Assembly (NCBI GenBank): GCA_018829205.1
Contig: JAHJUE010000035.1
Coordinates: 62,001 to 126,000 of the forward strand
Reading direction: 5' to 3'
From: Bacteroidota bacterium
Lineage (GTDB): Bacteria; Bacteroidota; Ignavibacteria; Ignavibacteriales; Melioribacteraceae
Length of the DNA: 64,000 nucleotides
The position numbers were made by a program, and so were the translations under genes. Below the pieces are notes generated by a model that searched no databases, had not been told where the DNA came from, and was given only the letters and a program-made list of their open reading frames with translations. Shown here one piece after another: positions 38,197 to 47,042 of the stretch (within the stretch, counting starts at the first letter, position 1; every line of letters begins with the position of its first letter).

Positions 38197-38652
38197 ATGA
38201 TTAAAAATTTATCAGTATACTCATCAAAAGGAATTCGTCTTAATAAAACAGCAATTCATAAAATTGTATCTTTATTGAAAGATGATTTGAAATTTTGTGT
38301 AGAATCGCTTCAGTTTAACTTTGTTCTTGGTGAAGAGATTCATAAAATCAACAAAAAGTATTTGAAGCATGATTTTACAACCGATATTATTACCTTTAAT
38401 TATTCAGGCAAATTTGATAACTTAGACGGTGAAATATTTATTTCTGTTGACGACGCTCTGCGGAACTCTAAAAAATATGAGATTACTCTCGATAATGAAA
38501 TAACGCGGCTTGTTATTCATGGAATTTTACATATGTTAGGTTATGACGATATTAAACCTGCAGATAAGAGAAAAATGAAAATTGAAGAGGATAGACTTGT
38601 AAATCTGTTCTCAAAAAAATTAAAAGAAAGTATTGCCCTATATGCCAACTAA
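38197..38652 (+). CDS. ybeY: Endoribonuclease YbeY
   Basis: 151 residues, rRNA-maturation and quality-control nuclease. The metal motif, normally H-G-x-L-H-x-x-G-Y-D-H, reads HGILHMLGYDD, so the third His is Asp. This variant is common in Bacteroidota and probably still binds metal. Also present: LKHDFTTDIITFNY. The end overlaps smg. Confidence 0.92.
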   Translation: MIKNLSVYSSKGIRLNKTAIHKIVSLLKDDLKFCVESLQFNFVLGEEIHKINKKYLKHDFTTDIITFNYSGKFDNLDGEIFISVDDALRNSKKYEITLDNEITRLVIHGILHMLGYDDIKPADKRKMKIEEDRLVNLFSKKLKESIALYAN

Positions 38653-39097
38653 AATTGTAGAAGTTTTAGCAAAAATACTTGACGGTTTGAATAAAAACTT
38701 CACTCTTGAAGAAGTAAATTTATCACTGGTTAAAAATAAAGAATTCGACCAGCAGACAGTAGGAGTTGCATTCAGTCTTGTTTACGACAAAGTTTTAAGC
38801 AATAAATTAAATCCTAAAAAAAGAAAAAAAATCTCCAACAATTTCAGAATATTAAGCGAAGAAGAAAAAGACTCTCTGGGATTGGAAAATTACAACTACC
38901 TAATGCATCTTTATAACGTCGGATTACTTACATCTACAGATGTTGAGACAATTCTTGAACAGGTCGGGCTTTTCCCCGACAACACCGTTACAAAAGAAGA
39001 TATTAACTGGATTATCCTTATTTCTTTGATTGATTTTAATTCGGAAATTCCTCCGGGCAGCAGAATATTATTATATTCTTCTGATACAATTAATTAA
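38642..39097 (+). CDS. smg: Smg/DUF494 family protein
   Basis: 151 residues. It shows similarity to E. coli Smg in the C-terminal half (RILSEEEKDSLGLENYNYLMHLYNVGLLTSTDVETILEQ and KEDINWIILISLID). Smg is of unknown function and is often placed near DNA-processing or topoisomerase genes; here it precedes the Xer recombinase. I choose the ATG over the TTG three codons before it. It overlaps ybeY by 11 bases. Confidence 0.7.
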   Translation: MPTKIVEVLAKILDGLNKNFTLEEVNLSLVKNKEFDQQTVGVAFSLVYDKVLSNKLNPKKRKKISNNFRILSEEEKDSLGLENYNYLMHLYNVGLLTSTDVETILEQVGLFPDNTVTKEDINWIILISLIDFNSEIPPGSRILLYSSDTIN

Positions 39098-39153
39098 ATA
39101 TCTTTAAATTTTATTTCCTTAATATTTTTTATAATTGGAAGAATTAAATATTT

Positions 39154-40038
39154 ATGATTGATAATATAATTGATTCTTTTCTTCTTGAACTTTCCGGCGT
39201 AAAAAGATCTTCCGATAAAACTATTCAAGCTTATTCAAATGATTTGCACCAATTTCAAAAGTTTTTAAAAGAAAAAAACATAAATGATTTAAAGTCGATA
39301 TCCGAAAGAGTAGTCCGCTTATATTTAATGAAGATGAACGGTGATGAATTAGCGAAAACTTCAATTTCAAGAAAGCTTTCTGCATTACGTAAATTTCTGG
39401 ATTATTGCGTGCGTGAAAAATATATTGATCTCAATCCTGCAAAACAAATCTCTAATCCTAAGACAAAAAGAAGCCTGCCCGAAACTATAAGTCTTGACTC
39501 TTTTAAGGAAATTATTAAATTGAATTTCAAAGGTGAAAATGACTTTAAGAAACTGTTGACTGTATTAATCTTTGAATTATTATACGGATGTGCATTGCGT
39601 GTGTCAGAACTTTGCGGATTAAATGTGGGAGATATTGATTTCAACAGAGAATCAATTAGAATTCTGGGAAAAGGATCAAAAGAAAGAATCATTCCTGTTA
39701 GTAGAAAATCAATAATGGTATTAAAAGAATATAATAAGCTTAGACAATCGTTTGCTTTCGGCGATCCTTTGCTGGTAAACGAAAAAGGAGATAGAATAAA
39801 TGCCCGTCTTGTGCAAAGACAGGTAAAAAAGTATATTTCCGAAGTTTCAGATATTCTTAAAAAAAGTCCTCACGTTTTAAGACATTCAGCCGCAACGCAT
39901 ATGCTTGATGAAGGTGCCGATCTTCTTGCCGTTAAAGAAATACTCGGTCATGAAAATTTATCTACAACGCAAATCTATACTCATGTTAGTATAGAAAGAT
40001 TAAAAAAAACACATAAATCAGCTCACCCAAAATCATAA
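39154..40038 (+). CDS. xerD: Tyrosine recombinase XerC/XerD
   Basis: 294 residues, normal for Xer. The catalytic set is seen in order: Arg in GCALRVSELCGL, Lys in GKGSKERIIP, HxxR in HVLRHSAATHML, His in LGHENLSTTQ and Tyr in IYTHV. Xer resolves chromosome dimers at dif with FtsK. XerC and XerD cannot be told apart from one copy alone. Followed by hpf. Confidence 0.92.
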   Translation: MIDNIIDSFLLELSGVKRSSDKTIQAYSNDLHQFQKFLKEKNINDLKSISERVVRLYLMKMNGDELAKTSISRKLSALRKFLDYCVREKYIDLNPAKQISNPKTKRSLPETISLDSFKEIIKLNFKGENDFKKLLTVLIFELLYGCALRVSELCGLNVGDIDFNRESIRILGKGSKERIIPVSRKSIMVLKEYNKLRQSFAFGDPLLVNEKGDRINARLVQRQVKKYISEVSDILKKSPHVLRHSAATHMLDEGADLLAVKEILGHENLSTTQIYTHVSIERLKKTHKSAHPKS

Positions 40039-40047
40039 GGAGTTGTT

Positions 40048-40350
40048 ATGAACATTCAAATAACATCAAGAAAGTTCAGAGCAAAAGATTCTCTAAAACT
40101 ATTTATAAGCGATGAAGTAAAATCTCTTGAGCGATTTAACGATCAAATTAGGGAGGCAAATGTTATTCTTAGTTTTATGCATCAGAAAGACAGCGTAAAA
40201 ACTGCGGAAATAAATTTAAAGCTGCCTGGAAAATCTATTACTGTTAATGAAACATCCGATGACTTTTATAAATCTATTAATTCCGCAACAGGTAAATTGG
40301 CTCGTCAATTAAAGAAAATTAAAACTAAGAATATCTCCAAAAAAAGATAA
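40048..40350 (+). CDS. hpf: Ribosome hibernation-promoting factor, short form
   Basis: 100 residues, the size of short HPF/YfiA. It has ITSRKFRAKDSLKLFISDEVKSLERF, and NLKLPGKSITVNETSDDFYKSINSATGKLARQLKKIK. It binds ribosomes to make inactive 100S or 70S particles in stationary phase. It starts ten bases after the xer stop (AGGAGT site) and abuts hprK with zero gap. Confidence 0.93.
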   Translation: MNIQITSRKFRAKDSLKLFISDEVKSLERFNDQIREANVILSFMHQKDSVKTAEINLKLPGKSITVNETSDDFYKSINSATGKLARQLKKIKTKNISKKR

Positions 40351-41366
40351 TGAAGGTCAACGAAAAAAATATTACCCGTAAAGAGAGCTTATCTGTTGAA
40401 TTATTTTACGCTAAAACTAAGGACAGATTTAAACTAAAACTGATTACTCCTAAGTGGGGGTTCGATAGAACCATAGTTGATCAAAATTTACACAGACCCG
40501 GTTTAGCATTAGCCGGGTTTGTTGATTTATTCAGTTATAATAGAATCCAGATTTTTGGTAATACAGAAATGCGTTATCTTGATAAACTGTCGAACGGTGA
40601 CAGGCTGACGGCATTGGAAAGATTGTTTAAATTCGATCTTCCTTGTTTTATAATTACCGACAAAAATAAACCTCATTCTGAAATGCTTGAACTGGCCGAG
40701 AAATATCAAGTTTCAATTTTCTGTACGGAAGATTCTACAACCAAACTTGTTTACCTTGTTTCGGATTTACTTGATGATCATTTTGCCCCTCAGCTGGTTC
40801 TTCACGGGTCATTTGTCGATGTATACGGAATCGGGATGCTGTTTGTTGGTAAATCAGGAATAGGAAAGAGTGAAGTCGCGCTCGACCTAGTAGAGAGAGG
40901 ACACCGATTAGTTGCCGACGATGTAGTAATTTTCACTAAAAAAGGGGAAGGAATATTAATGGGTTCCGGAACCGAATTAGCAAAACATTTTATGGAAGTA
41001 AGAGGAATAGGAATTATCGACGTCAAAAGCATGTTCGGCGTGCGTGCAATTCGATACCAGAAAAGACTTGAAGTCGTAATTGAACTTGAATTATGGGACG
41101 ATAAATCGGAATATACAAGAACCGGGCTCGACAATAAAAATGTAAATTTAATGGGAGTAGAAATTCTTAATATAAAACTTCCTATATTGCCGGGAAAAAA
41201 TATTACGGTTATTTCTGAAGTAATAGCGTTAAATTATCTTCTTAAACATTACGGTTATGACGCCGCAAAAGTATTCCAGGATAACCTCACGGAAAAAATT
41301 AATAATAAAACAAAAGGAAAAAATCCGGATAGAATGGTGGACTATTTTGAACATGATTTTGAATAA
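40350..41366 (+). CDS. hprK: HPr kinase/phosphorylase
   Basis: 338 residues, normal length. Walker A GKSGIGKSEVALDLVERGH, then VADDVVIF and the signature MEVRGIGIIDVKSMFG. It phosphorylates HPr at serine in Gram-positives; in many Gram-negatives it controls a regulatory PTS. Enzyme I is at the window's left edge, 40 kb away, supporting a regulatory PTS without sugar transport. Confidence 0.95.
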   Translation: MKVNEKNITRKESLSVELFYAKTKDRFKLKLITPKWGFDRTIVDQNLHRPGLALAGFVDLFSYNRIQIFGNTEMRYLDKLSNGDRLTALERLFKFDLPCFIITDKNKPHSEMLELAEKYQVSIFCTEDSTTKLVYLVSDLLDDHFAPQLVLHGSFVDVYGIGMLFVGKSGIGKSEVALDLVERGHRLVADDVVIFTKKGEGILMGSGTELAKHFMEVRGIGIIDVKSMFGVRAIRYQKRLEVVIELELWDDKSEYTRTGLDNKNVNLMGVEILNIKLPILPGKNITVISEVIALNYLLKHYGYDAAKVFQDNLTEKINNKTKGKNPDRMVDYFEHDFE

Positions 41367-41432
41367 ATTTTATTTTAATAGAATAACCTTGACTTATAAA
41401 AGTCCATTTATTATCTTCGCAACCGAATTCAT

Positions 41433-42377
41433 ATGAAAAATTTTTATTATTTCTCAAATACAAAGCTTAAATTCGTCGAAATACACAATTTTTATAAAAA
41501 ATTTGTATTTCTGATCGTTTTCTTTTCATTTGTTTCCTCTTTTTTAATTTTCGGAGTCTATTTTGTTGCAAAACAAATTATAAACCCGAATGCTGAAAAT
41601 GCGGAACTTCAAGCTGAAAATTTAATTCTTAAAAAGAAACTTGACGAGTATGTTTCAAGTTTTAATGAATTTGATAAAAAGCTGAACAACATCTCTGAAA
41701 AGAATAATGAACTGCGATTGATTACAAACCTTCAGCCAATCTCAAATGAGGAGAGGAAGTTGGGTTCGGGCGGTTCAATATTTGAAAATTTTAATCCTTC
41801 AACAAATAACGACTTAAAATCTCTTTTGGAAACACTTGACTCGTATTCTGAAAAACTATCGTTAAAAATGGATTTTGAATTAAACAATTACGGCGAAATT
41901 AAAAGAAAACTTGATAATAATATCAAATTGTTTGACGCAATTCCTGCTATAAATCCTACAACAGGCCCTATAGGCGACAGGTTCGGAATGAGAATGCATC
42001 CTATCTTAAAAATCAAAAGAATGCACAGCGGACTTGATATAGTCGCAAACACCGGTACAAAGGTTTACGCTCCCGGAAGCGGAATGGTTGATTTCGTTGG
42101 ATATAGAGGCGGTTACGGCTTAACCGTTGAAATTGACCATGGATTCGGTTATAGAACTATCTATGCGCATTTAAAAAAAGCATTAATCAAAAAAGGTGTT
42201 AAGGTTAAACGAGGTGACGAAATTGCGCTTTCCGGACAATCCGGTCAGCTTGCTACCGGCCCTCATCTGCATTATGAAGTACGCCATAACGGCATAGCAT
42301 TAAATCCTAGAAATTTTATATATGACGATGTAAATCTTTTCGATATTGTTGAAGCTGAAAACGAAACCGAAAAGTAA
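41433..42377 (+). CDS. M23 (LytM) peptidase-domain protein
   Basis: 314 residues. A membrane helix near the N-terminus (FVFLIVFFSFVSSFLIFGVYFVA), a coiled coil (AENAELQAENLILKKKLDEY), then an M23 peptidase domain: HPILKIKRMHSGLDIVAN with zinc His and Asp, and GPHLHYEVRHNG with the second His. All metal and catalytic His are present, so it looks active on peptidoglycan cross-links. Anchored to the inner membrane, facing the periplasm. Confidence 0.9.
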   Translation: MKNFYYFSNTKLKFVEIHNFYKKFVFLIVFFSFVSSFLIFGVYFVAKQIINPNAENAELQAENLILKKKLDEYVSSFNEFDKKLNNISEKNNELRLITNLQPISNEERKLGSGGSIFENFNPSTNNDLKSLLETLDSYSEKLSLKMDFELNNYGEIKRKLDNNIKLFDAIPAINPTTGPIGDRFGMRMHPILKIKRMHSGLDIVANTGTKVYAPGSGMVDFVGYRGGYGLTVEIDHGFGYRTIYAHLKKALIKKGVKVKRGDEIALSGQSGQLATGPHLHYEVRHNGIALNPRNFIYDDVNLFDIVEAENETEK

Positions 42378-42398
42378 TTTATTCTGGAGTAAAACCAC

Positions 42399-42626
42399 AT
42401 GATTTGGACAGTAGAATTAGCATCATATTTAGATGATGCGCCCTGGCCGGCAACTAAAGATGAACTTATTGATTATGCCGATAGGATCGGGGCACCGCTT
42501 GAAGTCCTCGAAAATTTAAAAGAATTAGAAGATACTGAAGAACCCTACGAAACTATAGAAGATATATGGCCGGATTACCCGAGCGATGAAGATTTCTTCT
42601 ACAATGACGACGACGATTATAGTTAA
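42399..42626 (+). CDS. DUF2795-like small acidic protein
   Basis: 75 residues, very acidic at the end (EDFFYNDDDDYS). The N-terminal pattern (LASYLDDAPWPATKDELIDYADRIGAPLEVLENLKEL) matches DUF2795 proteins, small proteins of unknown function. It is well placed between the M23 peptidase and holB, with GGAG 11 bases before ATG. Confidence 0.7.
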   Translation: MIWTVELASYLDDAPWPATKDELIDYADRIGAPLEVLENLKELEDTEEPYETIEDIWPDYPSDEDFFYNDDDDYS

Positions 42627-42643
42627 CTTCTTTTGGTATAAGT

Positions 42644-43756
42644 ATGAATAATTTTGGCGAAGAAATTTACGGCCAGACGAAAGCTATTGAAAATCTTCGC
42701 AGAATATACGAATCCCGAAAGATTCCTCATGCTTTATTATTTTATGGAAATGAAGGCGTTGGAAAACATTTTACGGCAGTTGAGTTTTTAAAACTGCTTA
42801 ATATTGACGTATCCAGGAATAAAAATGCAGAGTCGTTAATTAAAATCTCTAAACTTTATGAACCTTATGTAAAGTATGTTTTTCCATTGCCTAGAGGCAA
42901 AGGGGAGACAAATGAACATACAGCGACTGAAAAACTTCCTCCCGAAATAATTGAACAAATTAGCTCTGAGATTTTAAAAAAATCAAAAAATCCTTATTAC
43001 AATTTTACTATTGAAAAAGCCAACAATATAAAAATCAGCAGTATAAGAGATATAAGAAAGTTTGTTTCTTATAATTTTGATGATGTAAATTATAGAGCAA
43101 TTCTTATTTCGGATGCGCATAAAATGAACACGGAAGCGCAGAACGCTCTTCTAAAAAACCTTGAAGAACCTCCGCCGGGAATAATTTTTATTTTAATGAC
43201 ACCTTATAAAGATCAATTGCTTCCAACAATTGTCTCTCGCTGCTGGCAGATAAATTTTAGTCCGCTTATCCCCGAAACTATTGAAAATATTTTACTTAAA
43301 TATTTTGAAATGAATAAGTTCGAGGCAAAAAAGGTTTCCAATTTTTCAAACGGATCAGTCACTGAAGCTGTAAGATTACTTGAAAAAGATTTTGACGAAC
43401 TGCTAAATAAAACCATAACAATACTGCGTTATTCTTTCGGGAAAAGGTACAACACTGCTATAACCGCATTAAATGAAATTTCATCAGGTAAATCACCGGA
43501 ATCGTTTAACCAAATATTATTTCTTATTAGCAACTGGTTTAATGATGTTAATAAAAACCGATACGGCAAAGATGAAAATTATCCGGCTGAATATATTGAA
43601 ACGCTATCAAAATTTAATGAAAAATTCAGCGATTTAGACCTGACAGATATTATCCGCAAATTAAATTTTTTAGAAAGTTCAACGGACAAGAATGTCAACT
43701 TGAATCTTATATCTCTTAATATTATATTGGAACTAGCGTCTATTGCAAAGAGGTAA
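42644..43756 (+). CDS. holB: DNA polymerase III delta-prime subunit-like protein
   Basis: 370 residues of the clamp-loader AAA+ fold: IPHALLFYGNEGVGKHFTAVEFL, with a Walker A of GNEGVGKH, then ILISDAHKMNTEAQNALLKNLEEPPPG. The delta-prime sensor block PPPGIIFILMT is present and then LPTIVSRC. Delta-prime usually lacks ATPase activity. The next gene, ricT, follows by 3 bases; holB-ricT is a conserved order also seen in Firmicutes. Confidence 0.9.
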   Translation: MNNFGEEIYGQTKAIENLRRIYESRKIPHALLFYGNEGVGKHFTAVEFLKLLNIDVSRNKNAESLIKISKLYEPYVKYVFPLPRGKGETNEHTATEKLPPEIIEQISSEILKKSKNPYYNFTIEKANNIKISSIRDIRKFVSYNFDDVNYRAILISDAHKMNTEAQNALLKNLEEPPPGIIFILMTPYKDQLLPTIVSRCWQINFSPLIPETIENILLKYFEMNKFEAKKVSNFSNGSVTEAVRLLEKDFDELLNKTITILRYSFGKRYNTAITALNEISSGKSPESFNQILFLISNWFNDVNKNRYGKDENYPAEYIETLSKFNEKFSDLDLTDIIRKLNFLESSTDKNVNLNLISLNIILELASIAKR

Positions 43757-43759
43757 TTA

Positions 43760-44593
43760 GTGTATCATCTCGATCTAACATTTTTAAAAGGTGAAAATAT
43801 CACCGTTGATCCGAAAGAAACTGAAAATAAGTTTAAAAATATGATTGCGGATGAAATGTGCTGCAATTATCATAATATAAGCGGATGTCTAGCCTGTAGC
43901 GTTGATCATACCTTTGAACCCCCTTTTGACGAAAGAAAAATTGTTGAAGCCGAATCAAAAGGACTTCTTGGCCATCACTTCTGTGAATTAACTGAAAATG
44001 ATAATAATATTTATTCTATTGGCGATATGGTAATTGTCGATATTGAAGGTTTTTCGGAAATTGCGCGTATTGTTGAAACAGGTGAAATTGTTAAGGTAAA
44101 AAGACAAAAATTCGGGTTCTATGGTGAAGATTTGCCTAAAGTTCTTAGGAAAAGCAGCGACCAGGACATGGATATATATAGAGAAAACCTGATTGCGGAA
44201 TCAAAAGCCCGCCCGATTTTCAGAAACAACGTGGAAAAATACTCTTTGAATATGAAACTGGTTGATGTACATTTCCAATTCGATAAAAAGAAATTGTATT
44301 TTTTCTATACTTCTGACGGCAGAGTCGATTTTAGAGAATTAGCAAAATCATTGGCGTCTGAGTTTAAAACAAGAATAGAATTAAGACAGATGGGCGTTAG
44401 AGATGAAGCAAAACGGATCGGCGGACTTGGTACATGCGGCCGTGAGTATTGCTGCTCGTCGTTTATGAATAATTTTAAAAAAATAACGACTCAAGTTGCC
44501 AATCAGCAGAATACGTCGGCAAACATATCAAAACTAAGCGGTCCATGTAGTAAATTAAAATGCTGCCTTTGTTTTGAAGTTGACGAAAATTAA
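43760..44593 (+). CDS. ricT: RicT/PSP1 (YaaT) domain protein
   Basis: 277 residues, GTG start. The PSP1 core contains RELAKSLASEFKTRIELRQMGVRDEAKRIGGLGTCGREYCCSSF and ends with a second Cys set (GPCSKLKCCLCFE). In B. subtilis RicT joins a complex that binds iron-sulfur clusters and governs RNA processing. An extra Cys-rich start (CCNYHNISGCLACS) may add to cluster binding. It is operonic with holB. Confidence 0.9.
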   Translation: MYHLDLTFLKGENITVDPKETENKFKNMIADEMCCNYHNISGCLACSVDHTFEPPFDERKIVEAESKGLLGHHFCELTENDNNIYSIGDMVIVDIEGFSEIARIVETGEIVKVKRQKFGFYGEDLPKVLRKSSDQDMDIYRENLIAESKARPIFRNNVEKYSLNMKLVDVHFQFDKKKLYFFYTSDGRVDFRELAKSLASEFKTRIELRQMGVRDEAKRIGGLGTCGREYCCSSFMNNFKKITTQVANQQNTSANISKLSGPCSKLKCCLCFEVDEN

Positions 44594-44676
44594 ATCCCGC
44601 AGTAAACATGTCTCAGTATTTTTAGATATTATTATCTAACTTCAATTATTATTTTAAAATCGAAATTGAGGGTATA

Positions 44677-45858
44677 ATGAAAAAAGTAGTTATTGTTTCA
44701 GCTAAAAGAACCGCAGTCGGAGCTTTTCAAGGCGCATTGTCATCAATTAATGCAACAAAACTTGGTTCTATTGCTGTCAGCTCTGTTTTAAATGAATCTG
44801 GAATTGATAAAAATATTATAAACGAAGTAATAATGGGAAATGTGCTTTCAGCTGGTACAGGGCAGGCTCCGGCAAGACAGGCGGCTATTTATTCTGGTTT
44901 GCCAGAAAGTGTCGAATGTTTAACGATAAATAAAATGTGCGGAAGCGGGCTTAAAGCCGTAATGCTTGCAGAGCAGTCAATTAAATGCGGTGATGCTGAA
45001 ATTGTTATTGCGGGAGGAATGGAAAGCATGTCTAATGCTCCATATCTAATTCCAAAAGCTAGAAACGGATTTAGATTAGGTCACGGCGAAATAATTGATT
45101 CAATGATTAAGGACGGTCTTTGGGATGTTTATAATGACTTTCATATGGGAAACTGCGCCGAATCATGCGCGCGTGATTTTAAATTTACACGGGAGCACGT
45201 TGATGAATTTGCCGTTAATTCCTATAAAAAAGCTCTAAAAGCTCTGGAAGATAATGTATTTGTGGATGAAATAGTCAAGGTTACAATACCTGGTAAAAAA
45301 GGAGACATAATTGTTGATAAAGATGAAGAGCCTGGAAATGTCCGCTTTGATAAGATTTCGTCATTAAGACCTGTATTTGAAAAAGACGGAATTGTTACCG
45401 CCGCAAATGCTTCAAGTATTAATGACGGTTCAGCTGCACTTTTAATTATGTCCGAAGAAAAAGCTCTTGAATTAGGGTTGAAACCCCTTGTAGAAATCGT
45501 TGCTCAAGCATCAGCGGCAAAAGCTCCAATTGAATTTACGACTGCTCCTGCAGATGCGATTATCAAGGTGCTTAAAAAAGCAAATTTAACAAAGGACGAT
45601 ATTGATTTATTTGAGATAAACGAAGCATTTGCTGTTGTGTCTTTAGCAGTAAATAAAATCCTTGATCTAGATAATTCAAAAATTAATGTGAACGGCGGCG
45701 CAATTGCAATCGGACATCCTATTGGAGCAAGCGGAGCACGAATACTCGTAACATTAATTCATGAAATGAAAAGAAGAAATTCTAATTATGGACTTGCATC
45801 TCTTTGTATTGGCGGCGGCGAAGCCTCTGCTGTTATTGTAAAAAATTATAATAATTAA
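44677..45858 (+). CDS. Acetyl-CoA C-acetyltransferase (thiolase)
   Basis: 393 residues. The enzyme joins or splits acyl-CoAs. Active-site Cys in INKMCGSGLKAV, His in GGAIAIGHPIGASG and second Cys in LCIGGGEAS. The N-terminus begins VVIVSAKRTAVGAFQG, typical of biosynthetic or acetoacetyl-CoA thiolases. The next gene encodes 3-hydroxyacyl-CoA dehydrogenase, so the pair converts acetyl-CoA to 3-hydroxybutyryl-CoA or runs in reverse. Confidence 0.94.
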   Translation: MKKVVIVSAKRTAVGAFQGALSSINATKLGSIAVSSVLNESGIDKNIINEVIMGNVLSAGTGQAPARQAAIYSGLPESVECLTINKMCGSGLKAVMLAEQSIKCGDAEIVIAGGMESMSNAPYLIPKARNGFRLGHGEIIDSMIKDGLWDVYNDFHMGNCAESCARDFKFTREHVDEFAVNSYKKALKALEDNVFVDEIVKVTIPGKKGDIIVDKDEEPGNVRFDKISSLRPVFEKDGIVTAANASSINDGSAALLIMSEEKALELGLKPLVEIVAQASAAKAPIEFTTAPADAIIKVLKKANLTKDDIDLFEINEAFAVVSLAVNKILDLDNSKINVNGGAIAIGHPIGASGARILVTLIHEMKRRNSNYGLASLCIGGGEASAVIVKNYNN

Positions 45859-45869
45859 AGAGGGTAGAG

Positions 45870-46721
45870 ATGGATATTAAAAATATTGCCGTAATTGGCG
45901 GCGGTACAATGGGAAACGGAATTGCGCATGTATTCGCTGCTAATAATTTTCAAGTCTCCTTGGTTGATGTGAAACAAGAATACTTGGATAAGGCTATTTT
46001 AACTATTACTAAGAATTTAGATAGACAAGTAAAAAAAGAAGCTATAACTGAAAACGATAAACTTAATGCATTAAATAACTTAAATCCGGTACTAGGAATA
46101 AATAATTTAAGTCCTTCTACAGATTTAGTAATTGAAGCTGTTATTGAGAACAAGGAGCTTAAACAAACAATTTTTAAGGAGTTAGAATCTATCATTTCAA
46201 AGAATTCTATTTTTGCTTCAAATACATCATCTATTTCAATAACAGAACTTGCATCTGTATGCCGTCCGGATAAATTTATCGGTATGCATTTTATGAATCC
46301 GGTACCGGTTATGAAATTAGTTGAAATTATACGGGGATATTCGACAAGCGATGAAACTTACAATATTATTAAGGATTTATCGTTGAAGCTTGGCAAAACA
46401 CCGGTTGAGGTAAATGATTATCCCGGATTTATATCGAACAGAATATTAATGCCTATGATTAACGAAGCCATATTTTCTTTATACGAAGGCGTAGCAAACG
46501 CGGAAGATATTGATACGGTGATGAAACTTGGTATGGCTCATCCGATGGGACCTTTAACGCTTGCAGATTTTATTGGTCTGGATGTATGCCTATCTATCAT
46601 GGAAGTTTTATATAACGGTTTTAACGATTCAAAGTACAGAGCATGTCCTTTATTAAAAAATATGGTTGCCGCGGGAAAACTCGGCAGAAAATCAGGTGAA
46701 GGATTTTTCAAATACAATTAA
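45870..46721 (+). CDS. hbd: 3-hydroxybutyryl-CoA dehydrogenase
   Basis: 283 residues. It starts with NAD-binding GGGTMGNGIAHVFA and has the catalytic His-Glu region in FIGMHFMNPVPVMKLVEII. Single-function length, with no enoyl-CoA hydratase domain. Probably used for fatty-acid or C4 metabolism together with thiolase. Confidence 0.94.
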   Translation: MDIKNIAVIGGGTMGNGIAHVFAANNFQVSLVDVKQEYLDKAILTITKNLDRQVKKEAITENDKLNALNNLNPVLGINNLSPSTDLVIEAVIENKELKQTIFKELESIISKNSIFASNTSSISITELASVCRPDKFIGMHFMNPVPVMKLVEIIRGYSTSDETYNIIKDLSLKLGKTPVEVNDYPGFISNRILMPMINEAIFSLYEGVANAEDIDTVMKLGMAHPMGPLTLADFIGLDVCLSIMEVLYNGFNDSKYRACPLLKNMVAAGKLGRKSGEGFFKYN

Positions 46722-46736
46722 TTACGTTTAACAAAC

Positions 46737-46767
46737 AAAAAGGTCGAAATGCTAATATCGGCCTTTT
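46737..46767 (+). terminator. Bidirectional terminator after hbd
   Basis: AAAAGGTCGA and TCGGCCTTTT form a stem of about 10 bp with one mismatch; an 11-base loop lies between. A-run before and T-run after serve both strands, ending the thiolase-hbd row and the minus-strand gene row beyond it. Confidence 0.75.
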
Positions 46768-46819
46768 AATAACAAATAATATGTCGCATAATGTATATTA
46801 TGTAAACTAATAATATCAC

Positions 46820-47029
46820 CTATTCAAGGTACCCGCCGAATTTCAAATAAAAATAAACTACAATCGCAATAAAAATAAGCCAGATTATCGGCGACCTGGT
46901 TTTAGTTTTATGTTTTCTCGCGTAACGGAATTTTAATCTTTTCTTCCTCTTTTCTTCAGTATCATCTTCAGGTTTATAAAACCTGGGTGTATAATCAAAT
47001 ATCCTATGACGAGGTTTTTTCATCAACAT
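46820..47029 (-). CDS. Small C-tail-anchored protein of unknown function
   Basis: 69 residues: a basic soluble part (HRIFDYTPRFYKPEDDTEEKRKKRLKFRYARKHK) and one C-terminal membrane helix (PIIWLIFIAIVVYFYLKFGGYL). The DYTPRFYKPE motif with a tail anchor is shared by small proteins of the Bacteroidota-Chlorobi group, some labelled (incorrectly, I believe) as riboflavin synthase subunits. Function unknown. The start may be the second Met. Confidence 0.7.
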   Translation of the reverse strand: MLMKKPRHRIFDYTPRFYKPEDDTEEKRKKRLKFRYARKHKTKTRSPIIWLIFIAIVVYFYLKFGGYLE

Positions 47030-47042
47030 TTTATTTTTTATT

